From Pseudomonadota bacterium (GTDB lineage: Bacteria; Myxococcota_A; Polyangia; Haliangiales; Haliangiaceae), in the NCBI GenBank assembly GCA_023428295.1, contig JAEYYV010000034.1:1-22658 (forward strand): a DNA stretch of 22,658 nucleotides, given 5' to 3'. Position numbers and translations under genes: made by a program. Under the pieces are notes generated by a model. That model ran no database searches, was not told where the DNA came from, and was given only the letters and a program-made list of their open reading frames with translations. Positions 1-8,245 of the stretch are shown here, piece after piece; the first letter of the stretch is position 1, and each line of letters starts with the position of its first letter.

Positions 1-962
1 GTCGAGCTCTTCACCGCGTTGCTGCTCATGTCGAACACGGCGCCTTCGCGTCCGCCGCCCCACAGCGAACCCGACAAGTAGCGACCATCTCGGCTCACCG
101 TGTGACACGCGACGCAGCGGTTACCGGCCTCCGGCGTGTACTCGGGCGGAACCGGGATCGCTTTCGCGCGGCCGTTCGCGTCGATGCGCTCCATCTCGCC
201 AGCGCCGAGGTTCCAGTAGTAGATCGCACCGACGACATCCGCGGACACGAGCTTCACCTCGACGGGCGCCCCGCCGTGCGCGCCATTCACCGGATCCCAA
301 TGGTCGACGCTCATCGTCACCGCACCGGACTGCACGCTGTTCTTCACGAGCTGCCAGTCCGCGGGGGACGGCTCGTAGCTCATGCCCGGCGTGGTCGCGA
401 GGATCGTGTCGAGCGTCAAGAAGCCAGCGACGATGCGAACGCGATAGAGCTGATCGGCTGCCGACGCGCCTTCCCACATGAGCATCGGCGCTTTCACGCT
501 CGTCGGCATCACGGCGTGATCGAGCGGATAGACGAGGTCTTGCGACATCGATCCCGCGGGAGACGAATCGGGAAAGTTCGCTTCTGATCCTGGCGCGACG
601 CCCGGACCGAGGTTCACTGGATGCATCGTGACGACCACGCTCGTGGCGCCGCTCACATCGCCGATGGTGGCGATGACGCCGCCCTTGCCTGCTGCTTGTC
701 CGTTCACCGAGAACGTCGCGTCGGTGAACTGACCGAGGCGCGCGCCTTCATTGTCGAGCGTGAAGATCGCGTTCGCGACGGGACCGACATAACCGTCTTC
801 CCATTTCCCGATCGCCGTGTAGTCGAGCGTGATCGCCGAGCCCGTCCACTCGAGAACCTCGTTCGCGGGCTCGACCTCGATCGACAAGAGCTCGCCATGA
901 ATGCCGTCGTCCGTTGGACCACCGCATGCACCGAGCAAACAGACAACGACGAGCGCCCTCAT
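1..962 (-). CDS. c-type haem-binding lipoprotein, C-terminus cut by window edge
   Basis: The minus frame is open without a stop from about 980 down to base 1, so only the N-terminal ~320 residues are present. A short lipoprotein signal, MRALVVVCLLGAC, ends in an LGAC lipobox, and a GGPTDDG tether follows. Residues ~20-110 look like an Ig-like/all-beta domain. A CVACH motif, the covalent haem c attachment signature, lies at bases 102-116 (first Cys about residue 283). It is followed by SRDGRYLSGSLWGGGREG, which resembles TolB-like propeller blades. By inference this is an outer-envelope monohaem cytochrome with a propeller domain. The start is uncertain: ATGs at 980, 968 and 962 share the frame, and 962 gives the neatest signal peptide. 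It is head-to-head with another haem lipoprotein. The specific redox partner is unknown. Confidence 0.8.
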   Translation of the reverse strand, partial: MRALVVVCLLGACGGPTDDGIHGELLSIEVEPANEVLEWTGSAITLDYTAIGKWEDGYVGPVANAIFTLDNEGARLGQFTDATFSVNGQAAGKGGVIATIGDVSGATSVVVTMHPVNLGPGVAPGSEANFPDSSPAGSMSQDLVYPLDHAVMPTSVKAPMLMWEGASAADQLYRVRIVAGFLTLDTILATTPGMSYEPSPADWQLVKNSVQSGAVTMSVDHWDPVNGAHGGAPVEVKLVSADVVGAIYYWNLGAGEMERIDANGRAKAIPVPPEYTPEAGNRCVACHTVSRDGRYLSGSLWGGGREGAVFDMSSNAVKSS

Positions 963-966
963 GCTC

Positions 967-2184
967 ATGCCGCCGACCATATCACTCGCAGAAAACCGCT
1001 CGCGCAGATCTTCTCGATGTGCGCCGCTGTCACAAATCATTCTCCTCCTCGCTGCGACGGGCTGTGCCCGACCGGCCGGGTCCGACCGCTTGGACGCAGG
1101 TGGTTCCGATGGCGCCCCGAACGCTACCGATGCTGGACCGATCGACACGATCGACACGATCGACACGCTCGACGCGCTCGACGCGACCGACGCCCCGATC
1201 ACCGACGACGCGTACCCTGCAGACGGTCCCGTCGATGCATTCGTGCCCGACACCACACCGCCGCTCGACGCCCCCGTGCAGATCGATGCGGGCCCGACCT
1301 CGCAGCCGGCGACCGGTGATGGAACGCGCCTGTCGCAACAGGGCGTGTACGGCGACTTCGCGACGCGCTACATCCCGTCCGACGCCATCACGTACACGCC
1401 GCGGTGGGAGCTGTGGACGGACGGTGCGGTGAAGCGTCGGTGGATCCTGCTTCCGCCGGGTGGTCGCATCGACAACACGAACCAGGATCGCTGGAAGTTC
1501 CCCGTCGGCACGCGGCTCGTGAAGGAGTTCGCGCGCGACGGCAAGCTCGTCGAGACACGCATCATCGAGATCCTCGGCAGCGGTCCGTCACTCCGAACGT
1601 ACGTGTGGAACGTGGCGCAGACCGACGCGGTGCTCACGGTCGATGGCGCGGTCGATGTCGCCGGCACGCAGCACGATGTTCCCACCGCGCACGAATGCAC
1701 GAAGTGCCATCAGAGCGAGCCGGGTGGCGGCCTCGGCATTCAGGCCGTGCAGCTCGGCGCACAGACGATCACCGCATGGTCGTCGGCGAACCTGTTCGTC
1801 GTGCCGATCGACGCACCGAGCTTCGGCCCGACCGGCAACGCGACCGAGGTCGCCGCGCTCGGCTATCTGCACGCGAACTGCGGGCACTGTCACAACCCGA
1901 GCGGCTACGCGGCGAGCACGAACAACATGTCGCTGCGCCTCGACGCTGCGCCGAAGCCCGCGACGAGCGAGCCCGGCTATCTGACGACGGTGAACATCAC
2001 CGTGCAAGGCAACGGCGCGGGCGCCGGCAAGCGCATCGCGCCGGGCAATCCCACGAACAGCGCGATCGTTCGCCGCATGTCGGTGCGCGGAAACTACGAC
2101 CAGATGCCGCTGATCGGAAGCGAGCTCGTTCACACCGCTGGCGTCTCGACGGTGACGAGTTGGGTGAATAGTATCGCTCCGTGA
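967..2184 (+). CDS. dihaem c-type cytochrome-like lipoprotein
   Basis: A basic N-terminus (RSRRSSR), a hydrophobic stretch and an AATGC lipobox (Cys ~33) indicate a lipoprotein. A long Asp/Ala/Pro/Thr tether with IDT/LDA repeats (residues ~34-95) precedes the folded part. Two CxxCH motifs, CTKCH (bases 1696-1710) and CGHCH (1879-1893, in the context NCGHCHNPSG), predict two covalently bound c haems. The segment before the first haem (PRWELWTDGAVKRRWILLPP, then FPVGTRLVKEF) resembles proteins annotated as dihaem cytochromes of the SO2930 type; this is recalled and was not searched. ATGs at 961 and 967 are both in frame; 967 avoids overlap with the divergent gene. The 3' end overlaps the next start (GTGA). 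Likely role: envelope electron transfer, with unknown substrate. Confidence 0.85.
   Translation: MPPTISLAENRSRRSSRCAPLSQIILLLAATGCARPAGSDRLDAGGSDGAPNATDAGPIDTIDTIDTLDALDATDAPITDDAYPADGPVDAFVPDTTPPLDAPVQIDAGPTSQPATGDGTRLSQQGVYGDFATRYIPSDAITYTPRWELWTDGAVKRRWILLPPGGRIDNTNQDRWKFPVGTRLVKEFARDGKLVETRIIEILGSGPSLRTYVWNVAQTDAVLTVDGAVDVAGTQHDVPTAHECTKCHQSEPGGGLGIQAVQLGAQTITAWSSANLFVVPIDAPSFGPTGNATEVAALGYLHANCGHCHNPSGYAASTNNMSLRLDAAPKPATSEPGYLTTVNITVQGNGAGAGKRIAPGNPTNSAIVRRMSVRGNYDQMPLIGSELVHTAGVSTVTSWVNSIAP
1141..1194 (+). repeat. 9-base tandem repeats coding an Asp-rich tether
   Basis: Three copies of atcgacacg are followed by two ctcgacgcg copies and one accgacgcc, giving Ile-Asp-Thr x3, Leu-Asp-Ala x2 and Thr-Asp-Ala. 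The repeats lie inside the tether between the lipobox and the cytochrome domain, so gain or loss of a unit would keep the frame and only change tether length. Confidence 0.85.
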
Positions 2185-3122
2185 AGCTCGACTTCATCGA
2201 CGCGGCGAAGAGTGGACGGTGGACGGTCGCTGGCGCATCGCTGACGGGCGAATGCGAAGGCGTGAGCTTTGTCGGCGAGCGCGCGTGGTGGGGCGGGCGT
2301 TGGACCGTGGTCGGCGAAGGAGAGTTCCGGATGCCGGAGAAGGTCGTGCTCTACATCTCCGAGGAGGGCATGGAGCACGGCTTCTGGCGCGACATGACCG
2401 TCGGTCACGCGGACTTCGACCGTGACCACTTCGTGTTCTGCGACACGCCGGGCCTCTTGCGCTTGATCGTGGGTCCCGCGACGCGAGCGGCGATCGCGCG
2501 GGGCGCTCGATCGCATCCGCCGCTCACGGTGTACGCGCGCGGCGGCAGGCTCCGCACCAAGGGCAAGAACGACGCGAACGATCCAGACGCCATCGCGAGG
2601 CACGTCACGATCCATCGAGCGTTCGCCGAGGATCACGCCGCGCTCGTCGAGACGTGGCAGAGCATCCTGGCGGGCGCGGCCGGACGTGGCGGCACCACGT
2701 GGCCGCTCAACGGTCAGATCAACAGCCGCGTCGGCACGCTGCTCGTCGGGCTCACGTGGGAGATGTCGCCGGAGAGTCGCGACGGCGCCGAGTGGGAGTC
2801 GAGCTATCGCTCGCTGCGCACCGAGGTCAGCGCGTTCGGCGATCGCGAGAAGCCGAAGTGGATCCTCGCGGAGGTCGGCCCCGGAGCGCGCGCCACACAC
2901 GTGATCGGCGCGCGCCGGTATGCGCTCTCTGGAACGCCCAACGTTCCCGTCGATCGCATCGCGAGGCTCGTCGAGGAGTCGGATCTCGTCCTGCTCTCGT
3001 TCGGCCCCAAGCTGACCGTCGCGCTCCGCGATCTCGCGAGCGAGCGCCGGCTCCACGCGGCGGTGGCGCTCGTCGAGCAGCTACTGAACGTGCAAGCGAC
3101 CTCGAAGTCGCCGTATCGCTAA
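2181..3122 (+). CDS. protein of unknown function, coupled to the cytochrome gene
   Basis: 313 residues starting with GTG at 2181, overlapping the TGA of the upstream cytochrome gene by three bases (GTGA), which suggests translational coupling. There is no signal peptide or membrane helix, so it is probably cytoplasmic. The sequence has Trp-rich N-terminal strands (ERAWWGGRWTVVGEGEFRMP), a central basic segment (GGRLRTKGKNDANDPDAIAR) and a helical C-terminus. The spacing of hydrophobic and charged residues fits a mixed alpha/beta fold. I do not recognise the family. The overlap with a secreted cytochrome suggests co-transcription but does not assign a role. The next gene is convergent, 23 bases away. 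Confidence 0.8.
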   Translation: MKLDFIDAAKSGRWTVAGASLTGECEGVSFVGERAWWGGRWTVVGEGEFRMPEKVVLYISEEGMEHGFWRDMTVGHADFDRDHFVFCDTPGLLRLIVGPATRAAIARGARSHPPLTVYARGGRLRTKGKNDANDPDAIARHVTIHRAFAEDHAALVETWQSILAGAAGRGGTTWPLNGQINSRVGTLLVGLTWEMSPESRDGAEWESSYRSLRTEVSAFGDREKPKWILAEVGPGARATHVIGARRYALSGTPNVPVDRIARLVEESDLVLLSFGPKLTVALRDLASERRLHAAVALVEQLLNVQATSKSPYR

Positions 3123-3145
3123 GGCCAGAGCCGCCGCCCGCACCG

Positions 3146-4039
3146 TCACTGCTGCGCAGCTTCTTCGGCGTCGATGGCCGCCTCTCCCTCGCGGAACGAC
3201 GGGTACTTCAGCTCGATGCCGAGCTCCTGCTTCATGCGCGTGTTGCGGAACTTGCGGTTGCGATGATTCACGGCCGGCTTGCCGGGCTCGTACAGCGCGC
3301 GCTTGCCGGGCATCGGCACGCCGAGGTGGTCGGATAGCCACGTCGAGTACGCGAGCTGCGTCGTCGGCTCGTCGTCGGCGACGAGGTACACCGACTTGTT
3401 CGGCGCCTTCTCCTCGGCTGCGAACACGACGCGCACGAAGTCCTCGATGTAGATGCGCGACGTCGCGTGCTCGCCATCGTCGATCATCTTGAACTTGCCC
3501 TCGCGCAGGCGCGGCCGGATGCCCTTGCCCGCCCCGTACACGGGGGCCAACCGCAGCGTCACCGCGCGCAGGTTCGTGAACTGGTGGCGCTCGATCTCCT
3601 CCTCGTCGGCGCGGACGTTCTGCATGCCGTGGTCCACCGCGAGCGGCGTGTCTTCGTCGATCCACACGTCGTCGTCGGGCTTGTCGCCATACAGGCCGCT
3701 CGACGACAAGTAGATGAAGCAGCTCGCCGAGATGCCATAGGCGGCCTGCATCGCCGCGCGGATCGCCTGACCGGGACGTAGCGTCGTGACCGGCGGCACC
3801 GAGTACACGACCAGGGCGCCGTGCATCCCGCTCAGGGCCTGCGGGATCTTGGACGTGACACCGACGTCGAGGAACTTCACCTCGGCGCCGAGCGCTCCCA
3901 GCGGCTGCATGCGCCCGGTTCCACGCGCCAGGACCCGGACCTGCCGCCCTGCCGCCAGCCCGGCGCGGGCGATATGGCTCCCCAAGAAGCCGCAACCTAC
4001 GATGATGATCGGTGCCCTCACAGGCCTCGAGTTTCCCAT
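3146..4039 (-). CDS. atypical NAD(P)-dependent epimerase/dehydratase family protein (SDR)
   Basis: 297 residues from the ATG at 4039. An N-terminal Rossmann motif IIIVGCGFLG (GCGFLG at residues 15-20) followed by a basic strand end (RVLAR) predicts NAD(P) binding. Typical extended-SDR landmarks follow: the VVYSVPPV strand, YLSSSGLYGD, and a substrate-side segment RLAPVYGAGKGI. Where extended SDRs usually carry YxxxK, the sequence reads DHGMQNVRADEEEIE, so the canonical Tyr/Lys pair seems absent; this puts it nearer atypical SDRs that bind nucleotide without a clear classical catalytic set. An in-frame upstream ATG at 4075 is possible, but the intervening 36 bases include an A/T-rich patch that looks non-coding. 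The substrate is unknown. Confidence 0.85.
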   Translation of the reverse strand: MGNSRPVRAPIIIVGCGFLGSHIARAGLAAGRQVRVLARGTGRMQPLGALGAEVKFLDVGVTSKIPQALSGMHGALVVYSVPPVTTLRPGQAIRAAMQAAYGISASCFIYLSSSGLYGDKPDDDVWIDEDTPLAVDHGMQNVRADEEEIERHQFTNLRAVTLRLAPVYGAGKGIRPRLREGKFKMIDDGEHATSRIYIEDFVRVVFAAEEKAPNKSVYLVADDEPTTQLAYSTWLSDHLGVPMPGKRALYEPGKPAVNHRNRKFRNTRMKQELGIELKYPSFREGEAAIDAEEAAQQ

Positions 4040-4054
4040 AGATAAAAAGGAATT
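4038..4054. promoter_or_regulatory. A/T-rich patch between divergent genes, candidate promoter core
   Basis: The stretch atagataaaaaggaatt stands out in a very GC-rich window and lies in the 42-base gap between the SDR gene (minus, 4039) and the helical protein gene (plus, 4082). It could supply a -10-like melting region for the plus gene. No matching -35 element was recognised, so this is only a candidate. Confidence 0.3.
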
Positions 4055-4081
4055 GGCCCCCAGCGGTTTCGGCATGTGAAA

Positions 4082-5332
4082 ATGCAGCAGTTCGTGGACC
4101 CACGGCTGCAACAGGCGATCGGTACGCCGAGGATTCAGAACCAAGCGGGAGAGCTGGTTCGCCTCTCGCTCGCGGCGCTCGACCATTTGAAGGCGCTCGA
4201 CGAGTCGCTCTACGAGCGCTTCGTCGCGAGTCGCAGCGCGCCCGCCGACAAAGAGGCGAACGCGCAGAGCCTGCGGACTCTGTGGACCGAAACGTTCCGC
4301 GGCCTGCTCGAGCTCCTCGCCACGTGCCGCCGCATCGAGGCGGAGCAGACCACCAAGCCCGCCCCCGACGAAGAGCCCTCGGGCCCGTTCGACTTCGGTG
4401 ATCTCGAAGGCGGCGCACCGCTCGAGCAGGACAAGCTCGACCTCGGTGTGAACGAGCTCGGCGACCTCCTCGACGGTATCGACCTCGCGGTCTCCGAAGC
4501 GTCCAAGCAAGAAGGCGACACGGAGCGCTGGGCCAAGGTCATCGAGAAGATGATCTCGATCGAGTACGGCCTCCGCTCGCAACACAACGAAGCGCTCGAG
4601 CGCATGGAGGTCGCACTCGAGGCCAACGAGACCAGCCACGTCCTCGGCATCCTCGACGATCTCGCATCATCCTCCTCGGAAGGCGTGCACGCGCTCGTCA
4701 CGGCGGTCTACGCGGCCTTCCTCCCCGACGTGAACCCCGCCTCGGTCGTCCCCGGCTATCTGACCTCGCTCGGTCGCGCGCTCCTCGTGCGCCGCGGTCT
4801 GGCCGAGCTCGCCACCACGCTCGCGCCGTATAACGATGCGCTGCAGAACGCCGACACGCAGAAGCACGGCCCTGCCCTCGCGGCGGTCAAAGCGGTGATG
4901 CGCACGTTTGTCGGCTCGGTCGTGTGCCGCGCCATGCGCGCTGCCGATCGCTGGCAGATGGTCGAGTTCGAGCGCGAGCTCGCCGAGCAACCGATCGCGG
5001 TCGCGCGCCTCACGAGCGAAGGCCTCGTGAAGTATCTCGACTCGCTCGGCTCGATCAACCAGCGCGAAGTGCTGCTCGTCCACGATCAGCGCACGATCGA
5101 GGCGATGCGCGAAGCGCTCGCGAACGCGCGCCAGCTCGTCGATATCTCCCCGCGCACCGCGAACGACGAGCTCGATCGCGCGTACCAAGCGGCGCAGCGC
5201 CTACGCGGCCGTCACCCGGCGACCGACCAGCTCGTGATCCAGCTCGAGCGCTACGCGCCGACGTCTTCGAATGTCGCCGAGAGCGTGAAGTTCCTCGAAC
5301 GCCTCGAAGCCGTCCTCGCCTCAGCGGGCTAG
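4082..5332 (+). CDS. helical protein of unknown function
   Basis: 416 residues from ATG 4082; a GTG at 4076 is an alternative two codons upstream. There is no signal peptide or membrane segment, so it is probably cytoplasmic. The protein is almost wholly helical, with one acidic, Gly/Leu-rich low-complexity insert around residues 100-140 (SGPFDFGDLEGGAP and LGVNELGDLLDGIDLA) separating an N-terminal helical bundle from a longer C-terminal one. Repeated Leu/Ala-Glu-Arg patterns suggest helical hairpins, but no recognisable TPR or HEAT consensus is clear. I do not recognise the family. It is divergent from the SDR gene. Its TAG stop shares the CTAG at 5329-5332 with the stop of the small membrane protein on the other strand. 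Confidence 0.8.
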   Translation: MQQFVDPRLQQAIGTPRIQNQAGELVRLSLAALDHLKALDESLYERFVASRSAPADKEANAQSLRTLWTETFRGLLELLATCRRIEAEQTTKPAPDEEPSGPFDFGDLEGGAPLEQDKLDLGVNELGDLLDGIDLAVSEASKQEGDTERWAKVIEKMISIEYGLRSQHNEALERMEVALEANETSHVLGILDDLASSSSEGVHALVTAVYAAFLPDVNPASVVPGYLTSLGRALLVRRGLAELATTLAPYNDALQNADTQKHGPALAAVKAVMRTFVGSVVCRAMRAADRWQMVEFERELAEQPIAVARLTSEGLVKYLDSLGSINQREVLLVHDQRTIEAMREALANARQLVDISPRTANDELDRAYQAAQRLRGRHPATDQLVIQLERYAPTSSNVAESVKFLERLEAVLASAG

Positions 5333-5433
5333 TGCGACCACTGAGACTTCAGGAAGAAGATCAGCGCGATGACGATGGCGATCGAGATCAACGTGGTTTC
5401 GAACGCGTAAGTCTTGGGGCTAGGGCCAGACAC
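5329..5433 (-). CDS. 34-residue single-helix membrane protein
   Basis: A GTG at 5433 opens MSGPSPKTYAFETT followed by a 16-residue hydrophobic stretch LISIAIVIALIFFL and the basic/aromatic end KSQWSH. A short polar N-terminus, one transmembrane helix and a Lys at the far end fit an inner-membrane microprotein. An upstream AGGGT about 10 bases from the GTG could serve as ribosome-binding site. It begins 20 bases after the stop of the PATAN/J-like gene on the same strand, so it is probably co-transcribed with it. The stop overlaps that of the convergent gene in a CTAG. The helix resembles small oxidase or transport accessory subunits in general shape only; no function is assigned. Confidence 0.6.
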   Translation of the reverse strand: MSGPSPKTYAFETTLISIAIVIALIFFLKSQWSH

Positions 5434-5453
5434 GGAGCCGACCCTACCCTGTC

Positions 5454-6965
5454 TCAGCGCCGCGCGCGAGCCCGAGTCGCGTCGAGCATCGACACGTACT
5501 CGCGGCGCCGATGAGGATCGGTCAGGACCGTGTACGCGATGACGACCTGAGCAAACACCGCGTTCGCGTCCTCGGCTTCTTGGCCCACGATGCCGAGCTC
5601 GACCAGCTTCTCGGGCCGCAAGTACCGCGCGAACTCGAGGTACGCGTCGCGCACTTCCTCGGCGGGCGCGTCGAAGGAGAGGCCGAGGAAGCTGAAGTGA
5701 TCGACCGAGCGCTCGAGGAGGATCGTGCCCACGTCGATGAGCTCGCGGATCTCCTCGAGGTCGAGGGCCGGCGGCCGCATCTTGGTGGCCTGGACCTCGA
5801 GGAACGGGTCCGTCATCTGCCGCTCGCGCGAGGGGCGCGACGATGTGTCGCGGGTGGCGGCGCGGGGCGAGGACTTCGCGATCAGCTCGGCGAGCTCGCG
5901 GGTGGCGACCGGGACGGTGCGGTGATCTCGCTTGGAGCGAGTGACCGTGCGCGGCGACGAGACGTCGGGGTCTTGCTGGATCAGCATCGGCACCGCGGAC
6001 ACGTCCGGACTCGCGTCTGCGATGCCCCATGGCGGCGTGATCGTCGGCTCGCGCGGTGTGGGTGTGCGACCGGTCAGCACTGGATCGCGCAGCGTGGGCG
6101 TACGCGTCGCGAGCGGTTCGCGCAGCGTGGGCGTGCGTGGCATCGTGTTCTGTCCGAGCTTCGCGAGTCCGGACGGAATGACAGTGGTGATCGGCGGCGG
6201 CGCGGTGCCGACGGCGATCGGCGCGGACGGCAGATCGTGCTGCGTCACCGCGTTGCACATCGCGAGCGTGCACAGCAGCGCCTCGATCATGCGCGGATCG
6301 AGCTCGCGATGGTTGGCCTCGAGCTCGGGGAGCGACGTGCCATCGTGCAAACGATCGATGACGATCTGCTCTTCCTCGCCGAGCTCGAACTTCGCGAGCT
6401 CGTTGATCGCCGAGGGCTCGAGCACGAAGCGCGCGTGACCGACCTTGTGCATCGTGCGCGTGAGCCGCTGCTGCGAGAGGTTCATGCGCATGCCGAGATA
6501 GATCGCGGCGCGAATGTCGACCTCGACGCCGAGCAGCGCGGGGATCGTGATGCGCTCGTCCACCGAGTAGTCGCCAGCATCGACGGAGAACGTGCGCGCG
6601 ACGCGCTGGACCAGCACGCGGCGCTTCAGGTGGATCGTCTGCGGCGCGGTGAGCTTCATTGCGTCCGCGAAGCGATCGACGTCATCGATCTTGCCGTACG
6701 TCTTTGCCTGGAGCGCCGTGATCAACCGATTCGACAGCGCGATGCGCGCGACCGAGTCCACCGGCAGCGGCGACGTCGCGCCGACGACGTGGCCGTGGAC
6801 GAACGCGATCTGAAAGCGCTGATCGCCGCCGACGAGATCGAGCTGGCCCGTGCGGCCCTCGAGGCCGAGGGCGGCGAGCGTGGCTCCCCATGGACGATCT
6901 GCAACGGTGCCCTTCACGACCACCAGGGGCCGGAGAGGTTGCGGAGCACCCTCGACGCTTCGCAT
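5454..6965 (-). CDS. PATAN/DUF4388-like protein with C-terminal J-like domain lacking HPD
   Basis: 503 residues. Residues ~15-230 carry the pattern of PATAN/DUF4388 domains common in deltaproteobacteria (for example GRTGQLDLV, then FQIAFVHGHVVGA), a likely protein-interaction module. Residues ~260-330 are a Pro/Thr-rich low-complexity linker with repeated TPTLREP/TPTLRDP/TPTPREP. Residues ~423-490 resemble a J domain (HFSFLGLSFDAPAEEVRDAY, then AYTVLTDPHRRREY), but the loop that should carry HPD reads YLRPEKL, so DnaK stimulation is unlikely. No signal peptide or membrane helix is seen; it is probably cytoplasmic. It is divergent from the AgmX-type lipoprotein gene, and the 34-residue gene follows closely. 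The exact partner is unknown. Confidence 0.85.
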   Translation of the reverse strand: MRSVEGAPQPLRPLVVVKGTVADRPWGATLAALGLEGRTGQLDLVGGDQRFQIAFVHGHVVGATSPLPVDSVARIALSNRLITALQAKTYGKIDDVDRFADAMKLTAPQTIHLKRRVLVQRVARTFSVDAGDYSVDERITIPALLGVEVDIRAAIYLGMRMNLSQQRLTRTMHKVGHARFVLEPSAINELAKFELGEEEQIVIDRLHDGTSLPELEANHRELDPRMIEALLCTLAMCNAVTQHDLPSAPIAVGTAPPPITTVIPSGLAKLGQNTMPRTPTLREPLATRTPTLRDPVLTGRTPTPREPTITPPWGIADASPDVSAVPMLIQQDPDVSSPRTVTRSKRDHRTVPVATRELAELIAKSSPRAATRDTSSRPSRERQMTDPFLEVQATKMRPPALDLEEIRELIDVGTILLERSVDHFSFLGLSFDAPAEEVRDAYLEFARYLRPEKLVELGIVGQEAEDANAVFAQVVIAYTVLTDPHRRREYVSMLDATRARARR

Positions 6966-7123
6966 TCATCCACTAAAACCGACGCGAGGCTTCGTCGCAA
7001 CTCGAACCGCGAGGCAGAAAACACGGCGGATCTTTCACGTGGGCTCGCACACGGTTTTTCGTGCTCACGTTTTGATCGGATGGTGAGGTCTCGAACGTTG
7101 CGGGTGGGTTACCGTGGGGACTG
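6966..7123. promoter_or_regulatory. 158-base divergent intergenic region
   Basis: This gap separates the starts of the PATAN/J-like gene (minus, 6965) and the AgmX-type lipoprotein gene (plus, 7124), so it must hold both promoters. It is locally richer in A/T (runs such as gcagaaaacacgg and cggtttttcgtgc). A GGGGA at 7116-7120 lies only three bases before the plus start. No clear -35/-10 pair or perfect operator was recognised. Confidence 0.4.
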
Positions 7124-8245
7124 ATGAGAGTCGCGTTCCGGGGGATGGCACTCGCGACTCTTCTGGCGGGATGTCCGGACGAGAAGCCGACCGACCTTTC
7201 GGCCCACAAGACGAGCACGCGCGCGATGCCGGAACAGCGCGTCGCGGCACCGATGCCGCGCCTGACGATGCCCGACGGCGCGCTTCCGTTCGCGTTGCCG
7301 AGCGTGGGCGATGGTTCCTCGCTCGCCTTCGCGGACGAGCTCGTTCTGTTCGATCGCACGATCCTTCGCAAGAAGACGTCGCCGACCGACACGTACGCGG
7401 GCGAGACCACGCCGTACGTGCGCCCCGTATCGCTCGCGCCCGTCGGTGTGACGGCGCGTCTGGACGATGGCGCCGGACAGATCGCACTGTTCGTCAACGC
7501 GACGTCGAGCGCAGTCGACACGCTCTACCTGCTCGACGATCTGAAGCTGTCATCGGTGGCGTTCGCCGCGCATGTCGGCGACGCGCGCGTGCAGCTGCCG
7601 TATCTCTTTGGTGCCCGTGATCCCACGGTGCGCGATCGTTTGCAGATCGATGTCTCCGAGGACGAGCTCGAGATCGGCGACGAGACCATCAGCGGCGCCA
7701 GCGTCATCGCTCCGATCGACACGCTCGTGAACGCGCGACGCGGACAGTCGTCACTCGGGATCGAAGCGCGCCTCGGGATTCGCTCGGGCACGACCAATCA
7801 GCGGATGGCCGCGGTGCTGTTCGCGCTCGGCCGCGCGAAGGTCGAGACCATCACCCTCGTCCCCGTGCAGGACTCGGTCGCCCACTCGTCGACGGCGTAC
7901 GCCGATCACGGTACGGGCACTCCGAGCATTCGCATCGGGCAACCGCTCGCGCACGGCGAGCTCGATAAGGCGATCATCCGCCGCTACATCAAGCGCAACG
8001 TGCAGAAGATCCTCTATTGCTACGAGAAGGAGCTGCTCGTGTCGCCCACGCTCGCCGGCACCATCAGCGTGCAGTTCTTCATCGCGCCGAGCGGTGAGGC
8101 CAAGACGGTGACGGCGAGCGGCGTGGATCCGCGAGTCGCAGCGTGCATCAGCGACGTCGTCAAGAGCATCGAGTTCCCCAAGCCCAAGGGCGGCGGCGGT
8201 GTGCAGGTGAACTATCCGTTCACGTTCCGTCCGACCGGCGGCTAA
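7124..8245 (+). CDS. lipoprotein with AgmX/PglI-type C-terminal domain
   Basis: 373 residues. The N-terminus MRVAFRGMALATLLAGC ends in an LAGC lipobox (Cys 17). The middle is all-beta-like with no recognised family (residues ~60-260). The last ~100 residues match the AgmX/PglI C-terminal domain seen in many myxobacterial envelope proteins: AIIRRYIKRNVQKILYCYEK, then LAGTISVQFFIAPSGEAKTV, then VAACISDVVKSIEFPKP and a Gly run before VNYPFTFRP. This domain is related in layout to TonB C-termini, with a pair of Cys (YCYEK and AACIS) that could form a disulfide. It is probably outer-envelope anchored and takes part in surface or motility-related machinery, but no specific complex is indicated by neighbours. 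The TAA stop overlaps the stop of the convergent oxidoreductase. Confidence 0.88.
   Translation: MRVAFRGMALATLLAGCPDEKPTDLSAHKTSTRAMPEQRVAAPMPRLTMPDGALPFALPSVGDGSSLAFADELVLFDRTILRKKTSPTDTYAGETTPYVRPVSLAPVGVTARLDDGAGQIALFVNATSSAVDTLYLLDDLKLSSVAFAAHVGDARVQLPYLFGARDPTVRDRLQIDVSEDELEIGDETISGASVIAPIDTLVNARRGQSSLGIEARLGIRSGTTNQRMAAVLFALGRAKVETITLVPVQDSVAHSSTAYADHGTGTPSIRIGQPLAHGELDKAIIRRYIKRNVQKILYCYEKELLVSPTLAGTISVQFFIAPSGEAKTVTASGVDPRVAACISDVVKSIEFPKPKGGGGVQVNYPFTFRPTGG

Noticed and set aside
102..1319. Plus-strand open frames opposite the first cytochrome gene
   Set aside because: They are Arg/His-rich mirror frames of the minus-strand lipoprotein, with no signal or domain; the minus frame has the CVACH motif and a lipobox.
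7035..7075. Possible hairpin in the divergent region around ctcgcacacggtttttcgtgctcacg
   Set aside because: Pairing is interrupted and short; no extended stem could be formed by eye.
5511..7124. Long plus-strand open frame of 537 codons
   Set aside because: It is the antisense shadow of the PATAN/J-like gene; its composition is Arg/Asp-rich without domains, and the minus frame gives clear motifs.
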